Source: Bacteroidales bacterium (GTDB taxonomy: Bacteria > Bacteroidota > Bacteroidia > Bacteroidales > VadinHA17). Taken from it: a stretch of DNA of 58,163 nt. A program made the position numbers and the translations under genes. Under the pieces are notes generated by a model, which was not told the origin of the DNA, did not search any database, and saw nothing but the letters and a program-made list of their open reading frames with translations. The stretch spans positions 1-58,163 of the forward strand of contig JAGGWN010000035.1 in the NCBI GenBank assembly GCA_021157415.1, read 5' to 3'. This document shows, piece by piece, positions 47,201-53,591 of this stretch (its first letter is position 1; each line of letters opens with the position of its first letter).

Positions 47201-47378
47201 CATTTATGTTTGTGGTTGTACCCATCGTCGTTCCTTTTACATAGACGGACACCCCAGGAATGGGCTGGTTATCCTCGGCAGAAATAACCTTACCGCTTAC
47301 TTGTTTAGTTTGCGCATGTAGTGTCAAACCACCTATTAATAGTAGCAGCATTGACAATAGAAACAATTTTTTTTTCAT
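44232..47378 (-). CDS. SusC/RagA family TonB-dependent outer-membrane transporter
   Basis: A 1048-aa protein: signal peptide (1-22), a carboxypeptidase regulatory-like domain (about 25-105; GKVISAEDNQPIPGVSVYVKGT), the plug with the SusC signature (about 115-235; PGVQTTSGSGQPGSSPDIRI and SSTALYGSRAANGVIIITTK), and a 22-strand barrel to the C-terminal Phe. It imports SusD-captured ligands with energy from TonB-ExbBD. There is no STN domain, so sigma/anti-sigma signalling through this protein is not expected. A TATGTTTG element about 135 bp upstream may start the susCD transcript. The pair is bracketed by inverted repeats. Confidence 0.95.
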   Translation of the reverse strand: MKKKLFLLSMLLLLIGGLTLHAQTKQVSGKVISAEDNQPIPGVSVYVKGTTMGTTTNINGEYTLEVPDNATHLVFSFIGMKRLELPITGSVINATLEPDILGLEEVLVVAYGKIKRESLTGSAAVIDSKNIESRSLSSVAQVITGSAPGVQTTSGSGQPGSSPDIRIRGVGTLNTSAYPLIVLDGSEYSGSISSINPSDIESITILKDASSTALYGSRAANGVIIITTKKGKKGSEGIKVNLKAQGGLIDHALPYYPSVNAFDYYELQAEAFAQSRFWSGADASIDDARAYAYQNIFSQLRYNPFVGTPNDEIVGSDGKINPNAKIGFPDLDWYKAAKQTGYRQNYDLSLSGGSSKASYYYSLGYLDERGYTIKSDFERLNTRLNIDYTVKKWLQIGANMYATLVNSDIGTSNSATYANPFRNARMTAPIYPVFLVDQTTGEYILDGAGQKQYDDGGLYSRPINQGRNAIAELNWNSDKYKRNNMGNKVFATFTILEGLTATINASADIQNRQYKGYENPKIGDGAPTARMDVSRYTRTSLNFNQLINYEKTFNEVHNFSILIGHEAYSRNYSYQRGFKNQFIVTGIYELNNFVNTSTNTSYSTDKRTEGYFGRLKYNYDNKYYIEGSYRRDGSSAFHEDVRWGDFFSIGGSWRINKEQFMNSVDWVDNLKVRASYGEVGNDNIGSYGYQALYETYPNATSPGLRWSTVGNTALTWEVNRTFDAALDFSLFNRLNGSIEWYNRQSDELLYDMPLPSSMGLLNQPRNIAALFNRGLEINVNGDIIRANGFRWNLSLLGSTIKNEITSIPKPFVNGTKRWSKGHSIYDFWLRKYYDVDPDDGATRYHVWEDITDDEGNVIGSKLSYDADGNPVLTKDQNDAGYGYVGASAFPDLQGSVGNSLSYKGFTLNALLTYSLGGKMLDGIYQGMLNAKPGESFHPDILKSWKNPGDITDFPRLQYANDNLYATSDFFLISSNYLNIRSVTLSYDIPKRLLTDWGMDKLSVFVTGENLYMFTARKGMNPTYNFSGTQSVFAYNPSKSVIIGLNLKF

Positions 47379-47512
47379 AGAAATTAAATTTAAGGTTGGG
47401 ATTAATAAAAATGATTTAAAAATTAAATTAATGTTTTTAAATGTTTTTACTAGACTTCCTATTTCTTAAAATAAAACAAAATAATAAGGAAATTATTTGT
47501 TAAAGATTATAT

Positions 47513-47520
47513 CAAACATA
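47513..47520 (-). promoter_or_regulatory. Candidate -7 element for susCD
   Basis: On the minus strand TATGTTTG fits TAnnTTTG and lies 135 bp before the susC start, leaving a long leader of the kind common for SusC genes. It is inside the inverted-repeat-bracketed unit, so the pair would carry its own promoter. Confidence 0.4.
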
Positions 47521-47660
47521 GAAAGCAATAGTAATCATTTTATTTTAAAAAAAAAATTTTAATAAAACAAAACTCTATGATGATTCCCCATTTTTTTGCA
47601 GCAGGGAGATTCTTTCCCAGATCCTCTGGATCGGGGCATTAAACCTTCTTCTCGTCCGCC

Positions 47661-47687
47661 ATAGCGGAACGCGAAGACGGATTAAAA
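47661..47687 (+). repeat. Short dispersed repeat, copy 2
   Basis: Second copy of the element at 12811-12837, with the same CGGAACGC core and trailing A-run. The sequence just upstream (TCCGCCATAGCGGA, about 47655-47668) is itself an inverted repeat. Confidence 0.5.
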
Positions 47688-47725
47688 AACAATGATTATA
47701 TAAGCAGAAAGAATAAAATCAAATA

Positions 47726-47756
47726 CACACTTTTTTGGACACTACTCCAATATTGG
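47726..47756. repeat. Right inverted repeat beside a CCAATATTGG palindrome
   Basis: CACACTTTTTTGGACA (47726-47741) is the inverted counterpart of 42204-42218. Six bases outside it is CCAATATTGG (47747-47756), sharing the CAATATTG core with the palindrome outside the left repeat. Confidence 0.65.
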
Positions 47757-47770
47757 TATAATCACAATAC

Positions 47771-47793
47771 GTCGTATGTTTGCAACATACGAC
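47771..47793. other. Perfect 10-bp hairpin
   Basis: GTCGTATGTT (47771-47780) and AACATACGAC (47784-47793) are perfect inverted repeats around TGC. No T-tract follows. It lies just outside the right transposon-like end and about 220 bp before the Rieske gene, so it may be a protein-binding site, an IS target or a remnant end. Confidence 0.55.
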
Positions 47794-48014
47794 ATTTCTT
47801 TCCGGGAAAACAAAGAAATTTCTTAAAACAAACTATCCCTAAGACAGCCCGCTCTTGCCAGCCCTGTCGTTAAGGCCTCCGACAAAGGCTACGGCCTGTG
47901 CGCAATAGAAGGTTTTTTGAAATCCCTGTTAAGCAAACCGGATTTATTTTGGATGACTGCTTCTTTGCTCATTCTGCTTGTACAGATATCATCCATTTTC
48001 TTTATCTTTACATC

Positions 48015-48428
48015 ATGTCCAGTTATTTACCACAGGCAGGCCGCAGAAAGTTTTTCAAGGTTCTCGGAGGGATTCTTGCCGCACCATTCCTTGTCGTCGC
48101 CGGAATGGCGATAAAAAAAACGGAACAAAACCAGGGCAAAAGCCGGATCATTTTGCCGGCCATCCCTGAAGGAATATCTTTTCATGGAGCTGTAATCACC
48201 ATACGGACGGGTAAAAAAGTACGCGTACTTTCCTCCAGTTGCACACACCTGGGATGCCGTATCCAGTCGACCCGGGAAGGACACTTACAATGTCCCTGCC
48301 ACGGATCCGAGTTTTCCGGCGACGGGTCCGTTCTCAAAGGACCTGCTGACAGGCCCCTGACATCGCTCCATTACAAGACCGACCCTGTCAGCGGACAGTT
48401 TACTATTTATCTGAACCGTAACGTATGA
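48015..48428 (+). CDS. Rieske [2Fe-2S] protein
   Basis: 137 aa from the ATG at 48015; an upstream in-frame ATG at 47898 would prepend 39 residues without conservation, so it is rejected. N-terminal signal or anchor of twin-arginine type (Arg10-Arg11 in GRRKFFKVLGG, hydrophobic 17-31), then a Rieske fold with both cluster-binding motifs: CTHLGC (76-81) and CPCHGS (93-98). Ligands are Cys76, His78, Cys93 and His96, with a Cys81-Cys95 disulfide. The Tat-type signal is the usual route for Rieske proteins. Its stop overlaps the start of the cytochrome b fusion (ATGA), so the two should be made together as subunits of one quinol-oxidising complex. Confidence 0.93.
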   Translation: MSSYLPQAGRRKFFKVLGGILAAPFLVVAGMAIKKTEQNQGKSRIILPAIPEGISFHGAVITIRTGKKVRVLSSSCTHLGCRIQSTREGHLQCPCHGSEFSGDGSVLKGPADRPLTSLHYKTDPVSGQFTIYLNRNV

Positions 48429-51211
48429 GTCTGTTCAGAAAGACATTCCGGTATCTCCTGTTTGATACCTACGGAGCTTTTTCCATGGCTCTGTTGGTCA
48501 TTTGCATCCTTTCAGGGATCATTTTGGCCATCCCGTTTAATGTATCGGCACCCCATGATTCGGTCATCCGGATTATGCTGTACAATCCCCCTGCAGCATG
48601 GTTAAGGAATTTGCACTACTGGAGTGCACAACTGTTTCTTGTTTTTTTCATCCTGCATCTGTGGGAACAGTTCAGCCAGTGGGGAGAACAACGAGTCGGA
48701 CGGGGCCTGTGGTTTGTCCTGGTTGTAGCCATTCTTTTTGTTTTTTTTGCCATGCTGAGCGGATTTATCCTGAAAGGGGATGCCGACAGCCTGCAGGCCC
48801 GCAGAATCCTGCATGAACTGTTGACCAAAATCCCGGTGGCAGGCAAGCTTCTTGCCTGGTTTTTTCTGGGCCGTGAACCCGGATTTCAGATCATTTATGT
48901 CCAGCACATTGCCGTTGCCACCCTTTTTCTGGTAGTTATCACTTACGAACATGCCCACACCCTGTGGGCCAGGCATGACACTTTTCTCGTAATGCTCCTG
49001 ATTACGGGAGTAACAGCTTTGCTCTTCAATGCTCCGCTGCATGATCCCCACGATCCGGTTCTGAAAGGACCTTGGTATTTTAATGGTTTACAGGAGATTC
49101 TTCACTGGATGAGTAATCCTGGATGGTCTGTTTTATTAGTAGTTTTAATCCTCATGCTTATCTGGTTTCTGCCTTATCTGAAGGCATACCAGGAAAAATA
49201 CGTTAAAAAAATACTTGCCGGATCATTATTTATTTATTTACTGCTTACATTGATGGGATATTATTTCAGGGGAGAAGCGTGGCAATGGGTGATTCCCTGG
49301 CGGCAACAGGACAGGCACAGCGGACAGGTAAAAGCCGGTGCCGGACTGGCACGTACTCTGTTTCTCCGGAATGACTTAAGCTTTCAGGACACCCTCCCTG
49401 CCAGCGGGAAGGAAGGATGTATTTCCTGTCATGCCCATACGCAAGGATTGTCCCCTGCGCATGACCCTCTCTCCATCGGTTGCTCATCCTGTCATCTGGG
49501 CAACCCCTACACTACTGATAAAAAAGATGCTCACAAAGGCATGGTACTTATCCCGGGAAACCTTAGCGAGGCCCGACTTACTTGCGGCACTACCGATTGT
49601 CACCCCGATATTTCAGATCGTATCCGGAACACCTTAATGAGTTCACTCAGCGGCATGATCGGCGTGGACAAGTTTGTTTTTAACGAACACCCTAACCCGG
49701 ACGGGCACTATCATGTAAGAGATCTTCAAGATAAGAAAGCTTTGTCTGCCTCCGAGACCCATTTAAAAAATCTCTGCGTTTCCTGTCATCTCGGAAATAC
49801 ACGCTCCCGGCCGGAAGTCCTTACAGATGAAAGCCGCGGTGGAGGTTGCAGTGCCTGCCATCTTAATCATAACAACAGAACACTGTCAGAATGGTCGTCC
49901 TATCTGGCAGGCAACAAGACAGATACTCTCCTGCCCCACCATCATCCCTCCCTTTCGCTCCGCATCACCAACGAACATTGTTTTGGTTGCCACAGCCGCT
50001 CGGGGCGTATCTCCCCCAATTATGAAGGATGGCACGAAACCTTTCTGGCGCATGAGCAGATCCCGGACACAGGCCGCTTCCGCACCCTCCATGACGGCAG
50101 GGTCTTTACCTATGTCTCTGAGGACATTCACCACCACAATGGGATGGATTGCATTGACTGTCACACATCCTATGAGCTGATGGGCAATGGGAAAGAATAC
50201 CGGCATGAAGAGCGACAGGTAACCGTACGTTGTGAAGATTGCCATACGAATAAAACCCATAACTGGATCAGTCGCCGGGATCTGGATAAAGAGAACCGTC
50301 TGATTGCCGAACTTCGTAAACTTAAAGCCGATTCTTTCCCTGAGGGTATTGTCTCCGGCAATCCACTGCTGAATGTCCGATCAGACAGCAATAAAAGATT
50401 ACTCCTCCATACCAAACTTACAGGAAAAGACTTGCCTATGCTTCCGCCCGTTGCAGCCTGCACGCGTAAGGAAGCACATCAGGCAGTCTCCTGCACTGCC
50501 TGTCACACGACCTGGGCTCCTTCCTGCATCGGCTGTCACAATCAGTGGGAGCCCAACGCCAGGGGATATGATATGCTTCACGACAACCAGCCTGTCCTGA
50601 GGTCGTGGGTTGAATATGCCGGGATCATGTCTGCAGCCCCCCCCGCATTGGGTGTATCCACTGACACAACCTCCTCGGGGGATCTCCGGAAAGAAGTGCT
50701 TCCTGCCATCCCGGGCATGATCCTGACCATAGACATGCATAGTTTTAATCCTACCTCTCATGACAGCCTGATTTTTCACCGTTTATTTGCCCCTGCCCAG
50801 CCACATACCATCAGTGCCAAAGGACGCCATTGTAAATCATGCCACAACAGTCCTCAGGCACTGGGCTTCGGCAAAGGATCATTAACCTATGTCGTATCCG
50901 GAAGATATGGTCACTGGAAATTTACCTCCGACTATGTCACCCGGCCGGAAGACGGTCTGCCGGAAGATGCCTGGACCGGCTTTTTGCAGGAAAGGGATGG
51001 TCCGGTTTCTACCCGTAGTAACTTCAGGCCGTTCAACATACAGGAACAGCAAAAGATCCTGACTGTAGGAGCCTGCCTGACCTGCCATCCCGAAAACTCG
51101 AAAGTAATGCAGAAAAGTCTGACCCGGTATCAGAAAGAACTGAGCCATCTCAGTCCCAACTGCATTTTACCGGATTGGAACGATGTTCGTACATTGCCCA
51201 AAGATGAATAA
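48425..51211 (+). CDS. Cytochrome b - multihaem cytochrome c fusion protein
   Basis: A 928-aa fusion. Residues 1-290 form a cytochrome b: helices with bis-His haem pairs H64-x13-H78 and H161-x14-H176 (the bc1/b6f spacing), a GPWYFNGLQEILHW motif (215-228) in place of PEWY, and two further helices (about 235-250, 263-280). Residues 332-888 carry eleven CxxCH motifs (first CISCH at 332, last CLTCH at 884) and one CxxxxCH (about 388), so up to twelve c-type haems outside the membrane. Rieske gene overlaps by 4 bp. The module should oxidise quinol and pass electrons along the haem chain to an unknown acceptor. Similar cytochrome b/multihaem proteins occur in anaerobes, usually as separate subunits. 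Confidence 0.93.
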   Translation: MSLFRKTFRYLLFDTYGAFSMALLVICILSGIILAIPFNVSAPHDSVIRIMLYNPPAAWLRNLHYWSAQLFLVFFILHLWEQFSQWGEQRVGRGLWFVLVVAILFVFFAMLSGFILKGDADSLQARRILHELLTKIPVAGKLLAWFFLGREPGFQIIYVQHIAVATLFLVVITYEHAHTLWARHDTFLVMLLITGVTALLFNAPLHDPHDPVLKGPWYFNGLQEILHWMSNPGWSVLLVVLILMLIWFLPYLKAYQEKYVKKILAGSLFIYLLLTLMGYYFRGEAWQWVIPWRQQDRHSGQVKAGAGLARTLFLRNDLSFQDTLPASGKEGCISCHAHTQGLSPAHDPLSIGCSSCHLGNPYTTDKKDAHKGMVLIPGNLSEARLTCGTTDCHPDISDRIRNTLMSSLSGMIGVDKFVFNEHPNPDGHYHVRDLQDKKALSASETHLKNLCVSCHLGNTRSRPEVLTDESRGGGCSACHLNHNNRTLSEWSSYLAGNKTDTLLPHHHPSLSLRITNEHCFGCHSRSGRISPNYEGWHETFLAHEQIPDTGRFRTLHDGRVFTYVSEDIHHHNGMDCIDCHTSYELMGNGKEYRHEERQVTVRCEDCHTNKTHNWISRRDLDKENRLIAELRKLKADSFPEGIVSGNPLLNVRSDSNKRLLLHTKLTGKDLPMLPPVAACTRKEAHQAVSCTACHTTWAPSCIGCHNQWEPNARGYDMLHDNQPVLRSWVEYAGIMSAAPPALGVSTDTTSSGDLRKEVLPAIPGMILTIDMHSFNPTSHDSLIFHRLFAPAQPHTISAKGRHCKSCHNSPQALGFGKGSLTYVVSGRYGHWKFTSDYVTRPEDGLPEDAWTGFLQERDGPVSTRSNFRPFNIQEQQKILTVGACLTCHPENSKVMQKSLTRYQKELSHLSPNCILPDWNDVRTLPKDE

Positions 51212-51300
51212 ATTTCCCACCTCTCCTCAGGGAGAAGTATAAACGGCACATAGGGATAATCTTCGGATAAGTAAGGTTCTTTTCATCAACCCATCCCTCA
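51212..51300. other. Short gap between convergent genes
   Basis: 89 bp between the cytochrome fusion and the TPR gene. A small stem (TCTCC...GGAGA, about 51224-51237) lies just after the cytochrome stop, without a T-tract. No gene is seen. Confidence 0.35.
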
Positions 51301-51579
51301 TCAGTCAAGCCAGGGATCATGATTCGTATTGGTATCGGAAAAGATATCGAGGTTGGTAAATTTCAGGATGGTTTCCAGGAAACGGGCTCTTTCGCGCGCC
51401 TCCCTGTATTCCGGATGTATCTCTATGATTCGGTGCAGATCATTCAGTGCCTCTCCAAAACGACCTACCTGCTGTAACAGAGCGGCACGTTTGTAAAGCA
51501 GGGTTAAATCATCCGGGCTGTTTTTCAGTTTCCGTGTAATCTGCTCAATCTCTTTTTCCGGTGGCCATTGTTGTTCCAT
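51301..51579 (-). CDS. Small TPR protein
   Basis: A 92-aa protein with a helical hairpin followed by one clear TPR-type repeat (about 30-65; LYKRAALLQQVGRFGEALND) and a short acidic tail ending HDPWLD. No signal peptide or membrane segment, so cytoplasmic. It begins 3 bp after the MBL-fold gene ends and is likely translated from the same mRNA. TPRs mediate protein contacts; the partner is not evident. Similar short TPR genes often trail metabolic operons in Bacteroidota. Confidence 0.7.
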   Translation of the reverse strand: MEQQWPPEKEIEQITRKLKNSPDDLTLLYKRAALLQQVGRFGEALNDLHRIIEIHPEYREARERARFLETILKFTNLDIFSDTNTNHDPWLD

Positions 51580-51582
51580 ATT

Positions 51583-52386
51583 TCAGTCTTCAAACCGGTA
51601 CACATCGCCGGATCTCACAAAGTTATTTTTATAATATGCATAAAAGCGAGCCAGGGCAGGCAGTTCGGTACAATGGGAGGGGAAAGCATTTTCCACACCC
51701 ATCCTGATAAAGCAATCCACAACACCCTTTGTCTGCCTGTCATCCTCTTTCAGATGAAATCCACCCATGGCAGCTACGATTCTCTTGTCTCCGGTAATTT
51801 TCATAGCATGGGTTATGGTATTGCAGATACCGGCATGTCCACAACCGGTTACTATAATCAATCCCTTTGAGGTTGATATGGCAATGCCGCTGTCATCCGG
51901 CATAAAATCATCTGCACCGTCTTCTTTCTCAAAAGAGGTTTTCTTCGATTCAAAATCATTCAATCTGGGGATCTCCCCCAGAAAAAAAATATCTTCCATC
52001 ACCTGCAACGGTTCCCTGGTCTCCAGAAGCTCAAATCTGCTAACAGCCTCCTCCCGGGACAGAGGCAAACCAATATATGCATGGTCTCCCTTGTGGTATT
52101 TTCCTGCAAATGCTTCAGGGTGGCAGATCAGTTTGCGTTTTTTTTCCCCTTCCCTTCCCAGGTGTATCAACCCGTTGCCATGATCATAATGCCCGTGACT
52201 TAACACAATTGTATGCACATCTTCCAGATCAATATTCATTTTCCGGGCATTCCTGAGGATAATATCCGAGGGTCCGGTATCAAACAGTATCCTCTCCCCG
52301 TCCTTTTCTATTAGCCAGGAAAGGCCATGTTCGGAACCGAGGTTTCCGGAGGGACGGTTATCATTTAAAATAGTTATTGTAATCAT
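51583..52386 (-). CDS. MBL-fold metallohydrolase
   Basis: A 267-aa metallo-beta-lactamase-fold protein with the HxHxDH dinuclear metal motif (SHGHYDHG, His64, His66, Asp68, His69), a TGCGHAGICN motif (the third metal ligand) and GGFHL. This pattern is that of the subgroup annotated 'beta-ribofuranosylaminobenzene phosphate synthase-like' or methyltransferase-associated MBL proteins, which occur in anaerobes beside NifX-like and radical SAM genes, as here. Substrate unknown. Cytoplasmic; no signal peptide. Full length for the group. Confidence 0.87.
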   Translation of the reverse strand: MITITILNDNRPSGNLGSEHGLSWLIEKDGERILFDTGPSDIILRNARKMNIDLEDVHTIVLSHGHYDHGNGLIHLGREGEKKRKLICHPEAFAGKYHKGDHAYIGLPLSREEAVSRFELLETREPLQVMEDIFFLGEIPRLNDFESKKTSFEKEDGADDFMPDDSGIAISTSKGLIIVTGCGHAGICNTITHAMKITGDKRIVAAMGGFHLKEDDRQTKGVVDCFIRMGVENAFPSHCTELPALARFYAYYKNNFVRSGDVYRFED

Positions 52387-52470
52387 AAACAGCTAAAGTT
52401 AAATAATAATCTTCTGCCATTATGCCATACAGTACGAAAAATAATCTTGCCAACGTTCAGATCGAAAAGA

Positions 52471-52483
52471 GTCACTTCGTGAC
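52471..52483 (-). terminator. Weak hairpin after the radical SAM gene
   Basis: On the minus strand GTCAC-GAA-GTGAC is followed by TCTTTT. The 5-bp stem is short, so it is only a possible terminator. Confidence 0.3.
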
Positions 52484-52575
52484 GAAATTATTATCACGCT
52501 CATGCCTTTCGCATACAAAACAAAATCATTTCCATCCATTTCGCAGCTGCAGGCAGCTCATTTCGCGGATCCGCC

Positions 52576-52602
52576 CGGATAACTCCGGTCGGATGACTCC
52601 GG
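52576..52602 (+). repeat. Tandem 14-bp repeat
   Basis: CGGATAACTCCGG and CGGATGACTCCGG are adjacent with one base between them and differ at one position. A partial third copy (CGGATG) begins at 52600. It lies upstream of the MBL gene on the minus strand. Confidence 0.5.
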
Positions 52603-52630
52603 ATGTGCATAGTTCGCTTATTTCTTTTTA

Positions 52631-53581
52631 TCACACCATCAAATCTTTTTTCAGTTTCCGCATATAGAACTTATGGCCGTTGAATTCGGTTTCCATGATC
52701 TTTTCCTCGTCCATAAGTTTTTTGATCACTTCCCACCCTTTGCCGGCTTTGTGCAACATTTCTTCCACAGCCTCTTTGCGCATAGGGTGCACGGCAGCAA
52801 TGCTGAGGACATCCTCTTCCACGTTCCCTGTATAGGCAAAAGCATTTCCTTCATAGCCCAGGATCAGCTCCACGTTCTGCACATGCTGAATATATTGCTG
52901 ATAAGCAAAATTGATAGCTTCTTCCTCTGCGGGCATAGCTTTTGAGACAGCAGGAGGACGAGTCGGGATGCCTATGAAAGCCGTATGAGGAGCCACCCTC
53001 TCCAGGCATTCGGCGGTCATCATAATCGATTTCTTGTCATCGTTATATCCTTTCACCAGCATGGTCTCTGTCATGAGCGTTCCCTGATATTCCGAAGCAA
53101 ACTGTAATATACCCTGCCTGATCCGGTTCAGGTCCAGGTTTTTATGGGGACGGTCCGTTTTTTTCCATTCTTCAGGCAGTACGCTGTCCACCTTTACCGA
53201 CACCCAGTCGGCAGCAACCAGGTCTTCCCGCACATCTTCACGCCATAACAGACTGCTATTGGTAATAACGGCAATTTTTATACCTGTATCCTTCAACATC
53301 CTGATTTCTTTTCCCAGATTGATGTCCAAGGTAGGTTCTCCGTCCGGCACAAAGGTCAGATAGTCAATCTTTCCCCCCATTGCCTGTACCTGTTGTATTT
53401 TTTCTTTCACTTCGGCCACCAGTTCTTCCGGTTCGAAATAATGTTTTCTTTCCGTATCCATCACAATGGCTTTGCCCAACTGGCAATAGACACAGGAATA
53501 GGAACATATTTTGGGAGGTATATTATTGATTCCCAGGCTCTGTCCCAATCTTCTCGAAGGAATCGGTCCAAATGCTTTCAT
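52631..53581 (-). CDS. Radical SAM protein, COG0731-like
   Basis: A 316-aa radical SAM enzyme: cluster motif CSYSCVYC (Cys26, Cys30, Cys33), the GE motif in FVPDGEPTLD and an SPASM-free C-terminus carrying a winged-helix-like region (about 240-310). The start GPIPSRRLGQSLGIN is the signature of the COG0731/Tyw1-like group, which modifies RNA bases or proteins in archaea and is uncharacterised in most bacteria. It starts 10 bp after the flavin oxidoreductase ends, so it is in that operon. The substrate is unknown; it is one of several oxygen-sensitive enzymes in this cluster. Confidence 0.88.
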   Translation of the reverse strand: MKAFGPIPSRRLGQSLGINNIPPKICSYSCVYCQLGKAIVMDTERKHYFEPEELVAEVKEKIQQVQAMGGKIDYLTFVPDGEPTLDINLGKEIRMLKDTGIKIAVITNSSLLWREDVREDLVAADWVSVKVDSVLPEEWKKTDRPHKNLDLNRIRQGILQFASEYQGTLMTETMLVKGYNDDKKSIMMTAECLERVAPHTAFIGIPTRPPAVSKAMPAEEEAINFAYQQYIQHVQNVELILGYEGNAFAYTGNVEEDVLSIAAVHPMRKEAVEEMLHKAGKGWEVIKKLMDEEKIMETEFNGHKFYMRKLKKDLMV

Positions 53582-53591
53582 TTTCTTTCTT

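Larger units (their letters stand above)
47379..48014. other. Intergenic region between susC and the Rieske gene
   Basis: About 640 bp of mostly AT-rich DNA without a credible gene. It holds the susC -7 element (47513-47520), a GATCC-TCT-GGATC mini-hairpin (about 47617-47629), dispersed repeat copy 2 (47661-47687), the right inverted repeat (47726-47741), a CCAATATTGG palindrome (47747-47756) and a strong hairpin (47771-47793). A TATCTTTA at 48003-48010 is too close to the Rieske ATG to be its -7 box with confidence. Confidence 0.6.
52387..52630. other. Intergenic region with tandem CGGATxACTCCGG repeat
   Basis: 244 bp between radical SAM and MBL genes. A hairpin (GTCAC-TTC-GTGAC, 52471-52483) could terminate the radical SAM transcript. 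A 14-bp repeat follows: CGGATAACTCCGG (52576-52588) and CGGATGACTCCGG (52590-52602). No gene or -7 element seen. Confidence 0.5.

Noticed and set aside
42188-47756. Target-site duplication outside the inverted repeats
   Set aside because: The 8-9 bp outside each end do not match; only the shared CAATATTG palindrome core is common.
48425-51211. Fusion as two genes joined by a sequencing error
   Set aside because: The frame is continuous through a compositionally uniform linker (about 290-330), with no stop or shift near the junction; still worth confirming with reads.
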